A stretch of 64,000 bases of DNA from Ardenticatenaceae bacterium (GTDB lineage Bacteria > Chloroflexota > Anaerolineae > Promineifilales > Promineifilaceae), in assembly GCA_020634415.1 (NCBI GenBank), contig JACKBT010000014.1, positions 50,516 to 114,515 of the forward strand, read 5' to 3'. The position numbers and the translations under genes were made by a program. The first letter of the stretch is position 1. Each line of letters opens with the position of its first letter. Below the pieces are notes generated by a model. It was not told the origin of the DNA and made no database searches. It saw only the letters and a list, made by a program, of their open reading frames with translations. Of this stretch, positions 8,033 to 15,745 are shown piece by piece.

Positions 8033-9550
8033 TCACACATTTACCACTACCTGAGCTGAGTTACGCAAGTGTTTACCTACAAAAGGTGGATTGCCAAGAA
8101 TGTAAAGAGTCGTTTCTCCAGAGGAAACAGGTTTGGGCACAATGGTTTCCCAATCTATACGCAAGGCATTGCCATGATGAATGCGGGGAGACTTTTTGAG
8201 TGGTAGACGGACTAACGTTTGCCCAAACTCCTGCGAAAGCTCCATGTTCATCTGATGATCCGTTAACCACAGCGCTACTTCGGCTATACGGGCTGGGAAC
8301 TCTTCCACTTCGATGCCATACATCGCGTCCACATCAATCTTGGACAGGTACTCACCCACATCCAATACGGTCTGGATGGCTACATTTCCCGACAATTTAT
8401 GCAACTGCTTCACAATAGCTATTTCCAGCCTGCGTACTTCCCGATAGGTAATGATTAAAAAATTACCGCAACCACAGGCGGGATCAAAAAAGCGCAGTTG
8501 GGCCAGGCGTTCATGGAGTTGCCTGAGCCTGTGGGCATTGAATTGCACTTTCTCAAACTCTTGCCACAACTCATCCAAAAACAACCCCCGTACTACCTTC
8601 AAGATATTCTTTTCCGATGTATAGTGCGCTCCTAGATTACGCCGTTGGGTCTTATCCATGACTGACTGGAACATTGAACCAAAGATAGCGGGTGAAACCT
8701 TGCTCCAATCAAAACCACAACATTGCAAAAGAAGCTGGCGCATTTCGTCTGTGAAAGCCGCAATTCGCAACGGCTCCGCAAAAAGTTGACCATTGACGTA
8801 AGGGAACTGCTGTAATTCCTCATCTGTGGCTCGCTGTCGCTGCGTTTCGGGGCTGTTCAAGATTTGGAAAATAGCGGCTAAAACGGAGCCGGTATCAAAG
8901 CCGTTCGGGTTGGTTCTATTTTCAATGAAATAATGAAAATGATCTTTGGGGAAGATGCCCGTATCATCAGCAAACAGGCAGTAGATGAGGCGCACCAGGA
9001 AAATTTCTAAATCATGCCCTTCATAACCACTGGCCTTTAACTCATCGTGTAACTCCCCCATTTTCTCGGCTACCTGAATGTTTACAGGGTCTTCATCCCG
9101 ATAGGTGCGCTGTTTATAACCGGAGATAAAACCAAATAGATGAATTTTGTCGGGCAGGTCTATCAGGGCAAAATCTGTCTGTTCGCTGCTATCTAAATCA
9201 TAAAGCCGAAAGTTAGCGAAATCGGACACCAATACATATTGGGGTAATTCTTGTTCAGAAATGCCAGGAAAATAATCCAAGGCTTGGCTGTAGGCTTTAT
9301 CTAAATCTTTGCCTTTCGATTTATGTTCGACCAGCAAGGTACCTTTCCAAAATAAATCTATAGATCCCCGATTTTTGCCTAATTTCTTTACAGGTTCTTC
9401 AAAAGAAGCAACACGGCGACGAGTAAGGCCAAATATGTTGAAGAATTCATTCCAAAAGGTTTGGGATTCAGCTTTCTCACGGGCAACATTTTGCCAATCT
9501 TTAGCGAAGGCTAAGGCACGATCTCTTATTTCTTGCTGGGTAAGTGGCAT
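8033..9550 (-). CDS. N-terminal fragment of the MmeI-like enzyme (nuclease plus methyltransferase motifs I and IV)
   Basis: About 505 residues from ATG 9550. The last five (VVVNV) are IS-encoded, and a TGA in the IS end stops it. It keeps the PD-(D/E)xK nuclease (D65, E75, K77), a helical spacer, GAHYTS, motif I and NPPF, but lacks the target-recognition domain. If expressed it would be a nuclease without sequence guidance, presumably inactive or harmful, so silence is likely. Confidence 0.8.
   Translation of the reverse strand: MPLTQQEIRDRALAFAKDWQNVAREKAESQTFWNEFFNIFGLTRRRVASFEEPVKKLGKNRGSIDLFWKGTLLVEHKSKGKDLDKAYSQALDYFPGISEQELPQYVLVSDFANFRLYDLDSSEQTDFALIDLPDKIHLFGFISGYKQRTYRDEDPVNIQVAEKMGELHDELKASGYEGHDLEIFLVRLIYCLFADDTGIFPKDHFHYFIENRTNPNGFDTGSVLAAIFQILNSPETQRQRATDEELQQFPYVNGQLFAEPLRIAAFTDEMRQLLLQCCGFDWSKVSPAIFGSMFQSVMDKTQRRNLGAHYTSEKNILKVVRGLFLDELWQEFEKVQFNAHRLRQLHERLAQLRFFDPACGCGNFLIITYREVRRLEIAIVKQLHKLSGNVAIQTVLDVGEYLSKIDVDAMYGIEVEEFPARIAEVALWLTDHQMNMELSQEFGQTLVRLPLKKSPRIHHGNALRIDWETIVPKPVSSGETTLYILGNPPFVGKHLRNSAQVVVNV
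8052..8059. repeat. IS target-site duplication, right copy
   Basis: TGAGCTGA, identical to 7261-7268; together they mark the insertion point within codons for Ser-Ala-Gln of the host gene. Confidence 0.85.
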
Positions 9551-9683
9551 AGTTATAACGTTTGTTGATTCTTGAACGGGTCTAAAACTTGGTGGCAATT
9601 ATAGGAAAAGCAGAAAGCATGTCAAAAAGAAAATCGTTTTGTCATCACCAAACTTACATCTCACTGCGCTTGTTGGCTCTGTT

Positions 9684-9872
9684 CCCGAATGCTCCGGGAA
9701 GCTGCCCGAAAGCTTCGAGATGATGCCCCAAAGCTTCGGGATGATGCCCGGAGACAAAAGTTATCTACCCGAAAGCGTCGGGAAGGTGCCCGAAAGGTTG
9801 GGGATGATGCCCGAAAGCTCCGGGATGCTGCCCCAAAGGTTGGGGAAGCTGCCCGAAGGCTCCGGGATGAAG
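9684..9872. repeat. Tandem 21-bp repeat array, copy 2 (9 units)
   Basis: Nine units of exactly 21 bases, the same family and orientation as 5579-5744. Unit 4 (9747-9767) has diverged almost completely yet keeps the length of 21. The array sits between the start of the restriction gene and the stop of the MFS gene (9887). Open frames on both strands arise only because the unit lacks stops. With copy 1 it brackets the restriction island. Confidence 0.85.
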
Positions 9873-9886
9873 TGGCAACGGCCGTT

Positions 9887-11275
9887 TCACTCCCCCTTAG
9901 CCCGTTCACTGAGCGTTTGTCTGACGGCGGCACTGTCTTGGGGGGCGGTGCGGGCGATGAAGATGTAGCAGAGGCCAGCGGGAATGACGATGAGTTGGAA
10001 GAGGGAGAGGCCGATGGCGTAGTTGGTGGGGGCAGGGTAAACGGCCGTTACCCGACTAATCACCACGCCTGTCAAACTTACACTCAAAGCATTGGCCACA
10101 GCGCGGAAGAGGCGGCTGAAACCGACAAACGTGCCGCGATGCTCCGGCAGGTTCACCTCGGTGATGAGGGCGGCCCAGTTGGGGCCTTCGGCGGAGAAGA
10201 GGGCAATGCCGATGAGGGCCACGATGAAAGCCAGGGCCACCCAGCCATTGGTGACGATGCTGACAATGACAGCCCAACTGATTTGCAGCAAGCTGCCATC
10301 CGTCGGAATGAACACGCCTTTGAAGGGCAGGAAGAAAAGCAAGATGAGAAAAGGAATGGAGCCGAGCAGACCGATGGCCCCTAGCGTGGCGCGGCCACGT
10401 GGGTTGCGCCGCTGCCACTTATCGCCCCAATGGCCGGCGGGAACGGCCAGGAAGCCGCCAATGCCAAAGAGGGTGACGAAGAGGTTGCCGATGATGGTGG
10501 CTGTTTCCAGGTTGTAGCCTTCGGCCTGCACGCGGGCAATGGCCCAACGGGGAATCCAAATGGTGGAGCCGTAGGCCAGCGAGAGGAAGAATCCTTGCAA
10601 AATAAGCCAGCGGTTGGTGGGGCGGTTGAGGATGGTTTGGAGATCGGCGAAGGTGATGCGGTGTTGGTAGGTTTGGCCTGACTGGAAGAGGGGTTTTAGC
10701 TCTGGTTCGGCCTGGCCGCGTTGGGGTTCGCGGGTGAAGAGGTAGAGAAAGGCGAAGAGGAAGCCGAGTGCGGCGATGATGAAGAAGGGGATGCGCCAGT
10801 TGTAGGCGCCGAGGGAACTGGCTAGCAGTGCGCCAAAAGTAGCCCCAATGCCCTGGGAAATGCTCCACAGGCTGAGGGCCAGCCCGCGCCGTCTGGCAGG
10901 TACGATGTCGCTGACGACGCTGAAGCCGATGGAGGCGATGCAGCCGATGCCAACGGCCGTTACTAACTGCCCCGCTAACAACTGCCAATATGTTTGGGCC
11001 AGGCCGGTGAGGCACATGGCTGTGCCCCAAATGAGTGTGCCGTAGAGGAGGAGGGATTTGCGCTGCCCCTGGTCGCCGCGATAGCCCCAGAAGGCGGCGG
11101 CGGCGGCGAGGATGAGGATGTAGACGGCCGTTACGCCTCCCAACGCAGCTTCATTGGCCTCTAAATCGCGGGCGATGAGGGCATAGAGCGGTGGCAGCAC
11201 ACCGGCGGCAGCGTTATCGAGGGAGGCCAGGACGACGAAGATGGCGTAGTTGAAGAGGAGGCGACGACGGGTCAT
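9887..11275 (-). CDS. MFS transporter, Spinster-like
   Basis: About 462 residues with roughly 12 membrane helices and the MFS loop motif between helices 2 and 3 (GYRGDQGQRKSLL). A charged central loop (EPQRGQAEPELKPLFQSG) separates the halves. The substrate cannot be told. ATG 11275 (MTRRRLLF) is preferred over ATG 11296, because the seven extra codons come from an inverted repeat (11280-11335). It is the last gene of a leftward run and its stop abuts the 21-bp array, so readthrough into the array is likely. Confidence 0.88.
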   Translation of the reverse strand: MTRRRLLFNYAIFVVLASLDNAAAGVLPPLYALIARDLEANEAALGGVTAVYILILAAAAAFWGYRGDQGQRKSLLLYGTLIWGTAMCLTGLAQTYWQLLAGQLVTAVGIGCIASIGFSVVSDIVPARRRGLALSLWSISQGIGATFGALLASSLGAYNWRIPFFIIAALGFLFAFLYLFTREPQRGQAEPELKPLFQSGQTYQHRITFADLQTILNRPTNRWLILQGFFLSLAYGSTIWIPRWAIARVQAEGYNLETATIIGNLFVTLFGIGGFLAVPAGHWGDKWQRRNPRGRATLGAIGLLGSIPFLILLFFLPFKGVFIPTDGSLLQISWAVIVSIVTNGWVALAFIVALIGIALFSAEGPNWAALITEVNLPEHRGTFVGFSRLFRAVANALSVSLTGVVISRVTAVYPAPTNYAIGLSLFQLIVIPAGLCYIFIARTAPQDSAAVRQTLSERAKGE

Positions 11276-11279
11276 GGAC

Positions 11280-11335
11280 CGTAATCGGTAAACCATAATC
11301 GGTTATCCGATGACCGATTACGGTTTATGGTTTAC
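11280..11335. repeat. Heptad-period inverted repeat
   Basis: The left arm is built of 7-base words (cgtaatc, ggtaaac, cataatc, ggttatc) and the right arm of their complements (accgattacggtttatggtttac). It overlaps the end of the SH3 gene (stop at 11325) and the region just upstream of the MFS start. Confidence 0.7.
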
Positions 11336-12332
11336 TAAATTGGCGGCGGGCGATGGCGGCGAAGATGCCGCCAGCTACTAATACCAGCCCCACGATGGGC
11401 AGCAGGTTGGGGGTGCGGGCTGGCACTTCCTCTTCCAGCGGGGTGGCGGTGGGCTGGATGGGATAGGCGGTGGGTCTGGCTTCGCTGATGGGGGTGGGTT
11501 CGTCTTCGCTGACGGCGAGGCTGGCGATGCGCGTAGCGGCTTCGGCTTCGTTTTTGGTAGCTTCGGGGGTAACAGTGAGGGTGGGTGTGGCTTCGCTGAT
11601 GGTAGTGGCGGTGGGTGTGGCTTCGCTGACGGCCGTTGCTGTGGCGGTGGGCGGGGGTGTGGGCGATTCGGTGACGGTGGGGGATGGGGTGTAGGTGGGG
11701 GTGACGGTGCAGGAGGGCCGGGGCGTGGGCTGCCAGGGTGCGCCAGGTGTGGGTGTTTGCCCATTGAGCGGCGGTGCCGCCACGACGGGCACATTGCCGA
11801 TGTAGCCTTGTACCAGACCCACCGCATCGGCGACCCAGCCGGAACGGCCGTCGGCCAGTTCAATCAGCCACCACTGACCGTATTGCGAACGGCCGATGAT
11901 GGGGCGAACCTCATAAAAGATAACCCGGTCTATAATGTCATAGTCTATGCCTGGGCCGAGGCGCACGTTGAGATTGTTGAAGGCCTGAATGGTGGGTGAA
12001 TCGTCGCAAGGGGCGGCGGTGGGTAAGTAGCCGCCTTCGGGTGTAGGGGCCAGTGTTGAGGCAGGAATGAGCGTGGGGGTGGCTGTGGGGCCGGGTTGGG
12101 TTGGCTGTGGGTTGTTGCCGTTGCCACCATCGTCAGGCGTTGCGGTTGCTGATGGTTCTGGGGTATCGGTGGGCGTGTCGGTGGTTGGAACTACGGGGGT
12201 GTCTGAGGGAACGGGTGTGGGTGAGGGGATGGTTTGCCCGGATGCTGTGTGAAGTTGGGACTGATGGCTGAAGCTTAATACGATCAGGCTGCATAAGAAG
12301 ATGAATAGGATGAGGGTTTTTTGTTTGGACAT
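11325..12332 (-). CDS. Secreted, membrane-anchored bacterial SH3-domain protein with Pro/Thr stalks
   Basis: 335 residues: signal peptide 1-32, a Thr/Pro stalk, a bacterial SH3 domain about residues 115-180 (NLNVRLGPGIDYDIIDRV ... WWLIELADGRSGWVADAVG), a long second Pro/Thr/Glu-rich stalk, and a C-terminal membrane helix (LLPIVGLVLVAGGIFAAIA) followed by basic residues. SH3b domains usually bind cell-envelope polymers; the stalk would hold the domain away from the membrane. It lies 6 bases downstream of the DUF4012 gene on the same strand, so the two probably share a transcript. The stalk repeats (EATPTATTISEATPT) suggest slippage-driven expansion. Confidence 0.8.
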   Translation of the reverse strand: MSKQKTLILFIFLCSLIVLSFSHQSQLHTASGQTIPSPTPVPSDTPVVPTTDTPTDTPEPSATATPDDGGNGNNPQPTQPGPTATPTLIPASTLAPTPEGGYLPTAAPCDDSPTIQAFNNLNVRLGPGIDYDIIDRVIFYEVRPIIGRSQYGQWWLIELADGRSGWVADAVGLVQGYIGNVPVVAAPPLNGQTPTPGAPWQPTPRPSCTVTPTYTPSPTVTESPTPPPTATATAVSEATPTATTISEATPTLTVTPEATKNEAEAATRIASLAVSEDEPTPISEARPTAYPIQPTATPLEEEVPARTPNLLPIVGLVLVAGGIFAAIARRQFSKP

Positions 12333-12338
12333 GGCTTA

Positions 12339-14345
12339 TTAATCCTGATAGGTCACAGTTATAAGGCTGTTTGTTTCTAGTGTCAATGAAAAATGGAGGG
12401 TGGTGGCGGCAGCCGCTTCACTTACGGCCGTTGCCGCGGGTGTGGTGCTGACGAGTTCACTGTGGGGGGGCAGGGTAACGGTGACTTGCACAGATGGGGG
12501 CAGGGAGCCAGCCTGTTTTTGCAGCATAAGTTGATAGGTGTGGTTATTGCCTTGACTTTGTATGATGCTGCCAGGTAGTTGGTAGCGGTAATGGCTGGTG
12601 AGGGTTTGGCCGATGGGTACAAGGAAGTAGTTGGTGAAGGTGGTGAAGCCATCTTGCTCGTGGATGGTCTGGGGAGTGTAGGTGGCGATGTTGTTGTAGA
12701 CGCGGGCTTCGGAGGGGATGGTGTGTTGGCTGGCTTGCAGCAGTTGGCTGTGGGCGGGGGTGTAGAGGCGCAGGTAGTTCCACAGGCATTGGTTGGCTAA
12801 CTGCTGGTAGGTGGGGGCGCTGCCGTATTCGGTGGCGGTGCAGGTGATGTCGTTGGCCGGGGTGGTGTGGGTGTAGGTGAGGGTGAGATCGGCCTGGGCT
12901 GGGCCATCGGGCTGGAGGGTGATTTGATAGTCGAGGCTGCGTTGGATGTTGGCGTTGACTTTGTTGTAGCCGACGTTGGTGTCGAGGGCGAGGAGGTAGT
13001 CGTGGGTGGTGGGGGGGTGTAAACGGCCGTCCCAACCCAACTCCTCTAAAGTGGCCGCCACTGTTTCATCGCGCATGTAAATTTGCAGATGGCCTGTTTC
13101 TACGGCCAGGGTCATGTTGCGGATGAGGTAGATGGGGTCGAGGCTGGCGAAGTCGCCGACGAGTTTGTCTTTGAGGGCTGCGGCGAAGGGGCCGAGGAAG
13201 GCTTTGCGCGAGGCGATCCATTCGCCAACGGCCTGGTTTTCATCAATGGCCCAGGCATCACGCAGGTTGGTGATGAGGTTTTGGCGGTTGATGGTGATGT
13301 TTTCGTCGGGGATGGTGACGGGGCCGGTGACTTCGAGTAGGAGTTGCAGGAACTTTTGGTCAATGGCGATGGCTCCGTCCATGGGGGGGAGCTCGAGGCC
13401 GTAGCTGAAGAGGTTCATGGCGGTTTCGGCGGAGGTGGGGAAGTTGGGCCAGATGTTGGTGTCGCGGAAGAGGAAGAGTTCCAGGTTCATGAACTCGTAG
13501 AGCGGGCCGGATGTGAGGACTTCGTAGGGTTTTTCTTGCCAGTTGTCTACGAGGTAGGCATCTTGGAAGGTGAGGGCGGTGATACGGCCGTTTTCCACAA
13601 CCAACAGTCCTGCCCCGCTAATAAAACCGCCGGTAGCCCGCAGTTCATCCTCGTTTTGGGCCAGGATGAGGTAGTGGCGGGGGCCATCTATGCCGGCAAT
13701 TTGGGGCAGAACCAGAGCCAGTTTGAGACCGTCTTGGGCCAGTGGCAGAGCCTCATCGAGTTGGGTGAGGAGGGTTTGGATGCGCCAGGGGAGGGTGCTG
13801 GTGTCGGTGATTTGGTGGCGGGCGGTGATGAGCCGTGCGAGGGCTAAGTTGGTCTGGGTGAGATCGGGTAGGGCTTGGTTGAGGATGAAGACGAGTTGGG
13901 CTAGTTTGTCGTCGCTGCTGCTGTTGTCTTGCAGGAGGACGAGGGCGGGTTTGAGGCCGCGCAGGGCGTAGGCGGCGGCTTCTGTGCCGGCATCGGCCAT
14001 TTCGAGGAGGTGGGGGGCGATAACGGCCGTTGATCCTACTTTCGGCAGCCAACCGAGATAAGGCATGAGGGGCATGAAGATGCTGCTTTCTCGTTTGAGG
14101 GTGACGACATCGCGCCGGATGCCCATGACGATTTCTTCGATGGTGTCGGGGTTGGCGTTGAGGGGGCCGTCGGCCATGAGGGTTTCGATTTGGCTTTGGC
14201 GGGCGAGGAGGGATTGGCTGGCCTGGTAGATGCGCCAGCCTTTGAGGCCGAGCCAGCCGAGGATGAGCAGCAGCCCGATAAGCACGAAGGGCCAAAGGGG
14301 GATTTTGGTTTTGGGGGTGTGGATGGAGGCGGTGGTGTTACTCAT
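12339..14345 (-). CDS. DUF4012 domain membrane protein
   Basis: 668 residues. One N-terminal membrane helix (PFVLIGLLLILGWLGLKGW, residues 15-37), then a large extracytoplasmic part containing the DUF4012 hallmark ILAQNEDELRATGGFISGAG near residue 228, followed by a beta-rich C-terminal region. DUF4012 proteins are common in Chloroflexota and Actinobacteria next to polysaccharide genes; their biochemical role is not known. The start overlaps the end of the upstream DUF2723 gene by ATGAGTAA, so translation is coupled. Context suggests a role in exporting or assembling a surface glycan. Confidence 0.85.
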   Translation of the reverse strand: MSNTTASIHTPKTKIPLWPFVLIGLLLILGWLGLKGWRIYQASQSLLARQSQIETLMADGPLNANPDTIEEIVMGIRRDVVTLKRESSIFMPLMPYLGWLPKVGSTAVIAPHLLEMADAGTEAAAYALRGLKPALVLLQDNSSSDDKLAQLVFILNQALPDLTQTNLALARLITARHQITDTSTLPWRIQTLLTQLDEALPLAQDGLKLALVLPQIAGIDGPRHYLILAQNEDELRATGGFISGAGLLVVENGRITALTFQDAYLVDNWQEKPYEVLTSGPLYEFMNLELFLFRDTNIWPNFPTSAETAMNLFSYGLELPPMDGAIAIDQKFLQLLLEVTGPVTIPDENITINRQNLITNLRDAWAIDENQAVGEWIASRKAFLGPFAAALKDKLVGDFASLDPIYLIRNMTLAVETGHLQIYMRDETVAATLEELGWDGRLHPPTTHDYLLALDTNVGYNKVNANIQRSLDYQITLQPDGPAQADLTLTYTHTTPANDITCTATEYGSAPTYQQLANQCLWNYLRLYTPAHSQLLQASQHTIPSEARVYNNIATYTPQTIHEQDGFTTFTNYFLVPIGQTLTSHYRYQLPGSIIQSQGNNHTYQLMLQKQAGSLPPSVQVTVTLPPHSELVSTTPAATAVSEAAAATTLHFSLTLETNSLITVTYQD

Positions 14346-14694
14346 GGCAGTCCATAGTTTGTAATTGGTGGAGGTGGCAGAACGGCCGTTGCCCTTGTTG
14401 GCTGAGTGCGTTTATGTCATACGCATCGGGCCAGGCGACATCTGGGTAACGTTGTTTTAGCTGCTGCCGCCGCCAGTCGAAGGCGAACAGGTTTTCATCT
14501 ACCAAGATCAGGTCGGGGCGCATTCCTTCGACAAATTGGAAATACCATAAGGTGAAAAGTGTCCCCTCGCCCGACATTAGTAAAATGGCGTTGTCTGGTG
14601 CTGTTTGTAATAGCTGTGTCGCAGACGGCCGTATGGTCTGCTCCTCTCTTAAATTTTGCTGATTAAAGTTTAGCAGAAGCAGGGCGAGGGGCAA
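14338..14694 (-). CDS. C-terminal fragment of the DUF2723 protein
   Basis: 118 codons in the restored frame: the last membrane helix end (LALLLLNFNQQ) and a soluble part (APDNAILLMSGEGTLFTLWY...RPDLILVDENLFAFDWRRQQL). The segment resembles the extracytoplasmic C-terminal domain of PMT/DUF2723 enzymes. It has no ribosome binding site of its own that I can see, so it should be read as the tail of the frameshifted gene. Confidence 0.65.
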   Translation of the reverse strand: MPLALLLLNFNQQNLREEQTIRPSATQLLQTAPDNAILLMSGEGTLFTLWYFQFVEGMRPDLILVDENLFAFDWRRQQLKQRYPDVAWPDAYDINALSQQGQRPFCHLHQLQTMDCHE

Positions 14695-15745
14695 GATGAG
14701 GGCCAGCCGCTCTAATTTTAGGAGGGTGTGGCCGAGGAGTATGCTGAGGAGGAGGATGGCGGGCAGGAGCAGGATGTGGGCATCGTGGGTGTTGTAGGTG
14801 AGGGCGCAGAGGTGGTAGAGGAGGGCGGTGAGGAGGAGGGGCAGGGGGGCAGGGGGAAGAGGGGGGAGGGAGAGGAGGGGGGAGAGGAGAGGGGGGACCC
14901 CCCCCCCGGAGGAGGAGAGGGGTGAGGAGGGTGAATTGGGTGAGGAGGGTGTAGGTGAAGGGGAGGAGGCGGGCAGGCCAGTCGGCGCTGAGGAGGTTGT
15001 AGCGGTAGAGGGAGCCGCTGATGAGCCACCACCAGCCGGAGGCGGTGTCGGGTTGGCCCCAGATGATGGGGCTGCCGCTGTGGGCCAGGAGGGGAAGGGT
15101 GAGGAGGGGGAGGAGGCCGATGGTGATGCCCTGGGCGAGCCGGAAATATTGGTGGCGAGGGGTGAGGGTTAAGAGGAGGGGGAGAAGGAGGAGGGAGGTG
15201 AGGTGGGTGGTGATGGCGAGGCCAAAGAGGAGGCCAGTGAGGGGAGACGGCCGTTTGCCCCACAAGGCCCATATGAGAGCCGCCACCAGCAACAAATTGA
15301 GGCCGTACACTTCTGTAATGACAGCTTGCCCCCACACCAAAGGGGCGAAGGCCAAACATAAGCCGGCGGATACCGCACCTGCCACCTGCCACCTGCCCCT
15401 TATCCCCTGCGCCACAATCGCTGTAACAAAACCGGCGGCTGTGGCCGTGCAAACGGCCGAAAACAGATTAAAACGGTAAGCTACTGTGCCGAGGGGGATG
15501 AGGCTAATGAGTTTGCCCAATAAAACATATGTGGGATAGCCGGGGGGATGGGGGATGCCCAGGGTGACGGCGGCGGTGATGAGTTCACCGCCGTCGGTGC
15601 CGAAGTTGGCCCAGGTGAGGTCGGGGGCGAGGGTGAGGAGGTAGATGAGGAGGGCGCTGAGGGTGGTGAGAAGGGGTGGGGGGATAGAGGGGAGAGGGGA
15701 GAGGGGAGAGGGGAGAGGGGAATTCCCCTGTTGTTTATCGCGCAC
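14663..15745 (-). CDS. N-terminal fragment of the DUF2723 protein
   Basis: About 280 native residues with eight or so membrane helices, then a nonsense Pro/His-rich tail after the G10 run. The Asp-Gly-Gly-Glu motif after helix 1 (GTDGGELITAA) corresponds to the catalytic acidic loop of PMT-like transferases. Its start overlaps the end of the upstream glycosyltransferase gene (stop 15735) by 11 bases, so the pair is translationally coupled. Confidence 0.65.
   Translation of the reverse strand: MRDKQQGNSPLPSPLSPLPSIPPPLLTTLSALLIYLLTLAPDLTWANFGTDGGELITAAVTLGIPHPPGYPTYVLLGKLISLIPLGTVAYRFNLFSAVCTATAAGFVTAIVAQGIRGRWQVAGAVSAGLCLAFAPLVWGQAVITEVYGLNLLLVAALIWALWGKRPSPLTGLLFGLAITTHLTSLLLLPLLLTLTPRHQYFRLAQGITIGLLPLLTLPLLAHSGSPIIWGQPDTASGWWWLISGSLYRYNLLSADWPARLLPFTYTLLTQFTLLTPLLLRGGGPPSPLPPPLPPPSSPCPPAPPPHRPPLPPLRPHLQHPRCPHPAPARHPPPQHTPRPHPPKIRAAGPHLAPRPASAKL
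15687..15729. repeat. GGGGAGA heptad array
   Basis: Five to six copies of gagggga/ggggaga, ending in the short complement attcccctg. It covers the first codons of the DUF2723 gene and the intergenic overlap. Purine-rich DNA of the same kind recurs at 14840-14935 inside that gene. Confidence 0.6.

Larger units (their letters stand above)
7269..8051 (-). mobile_element. IS1-family insertion sequence (783 bp)
   Basis: The ends are defined by the TGAGCTGA duplications. The termini are imperfect inverted repeats: reading inward, one end is GGTAATGGTTAACACTCAAC followed by TGATG, the other GGTAGTGGTAAATGTGTGAC followed by TGATG. They share GGTA-TGGT-AA and ACTGATG, resembling the ends of IS1 itself (768 bp). 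It encodes an InsA-like zinc-finger/HTH protein and an InsB-like catalytic protein in different frames. It was inserted in the same orientation as the host gene. The clean duplication suggests a recent insertion. Confidence 0.9.
5973..9550 (-). pseudogene. MmeI-like type II restriction-methylation gene, interrupted by an IS1-family element
   Basis: Removing the IS (7269-8051) and one 8-bp target duplication joins ...KHLRNSAQ to NADMDFV... in frame, giving a protein of about 928 residues. This fits MmeI-like fused restriction enzyme-methyltransferases (MmeI is about 919). In the N-terminal half: nuclease motif D65-x9-E75-x-K77, identical in spacing to the MmeI active site, then SAM-binding motif I DPACGCG (356-362) and catalytic NPPF (487-490). 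The C-terminal half holds the target-recognition and C-terminal regions. The IS hits ten residues after NPPF, so the methyltransferase fold is severed. Start ATG 9550 is preferred over TTG 9598. The gene is AT-richer than its surroundings and almost lacks the ACGGCCGT palindrome, consistent with acquisition by transfer. Confidence 0.9.
14338..15745 (-). pseudogene. DUF2723 membrane protein, frameshifted at a G10 run (possible phase-variable gene)
   Basis: The first part (from ATG 15745) reads as a multi-helix membrane protein with the DUF2723 signature TWANFGTDGGELITAAV...HPPGYPTYVLLGKL, the fold of PMT-type glycosyltransferases. At ten consecutive Gs (complement of 14898-14907) the frame turns into a Pro/Ser/His string. 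With nine Gs it continues RGGVPPLLS...LLLTALLYHLCALTYNTHDAHIL...LKLERLALILPLALLLLNF and into a soluble C-terminal domain ending at 14338. The total would be about 469 residues. Slippage, real inactivation and consensus error are all possible. The N-terminus (NSPLPSPLSPLPS) is encoded by a GGGGAGA array. Confidence 0.75.

Noticed and set aside
5579..9872. CRISPR array
   Set aside because: The 21-bp units are contiguous with no unique spacers, and there are no cas genes.
9639..10384. Open frames across repeat array 2 running into the MFS gene
   Set aside because: Same reason; the longer one is antisense to a clear transporter gene.
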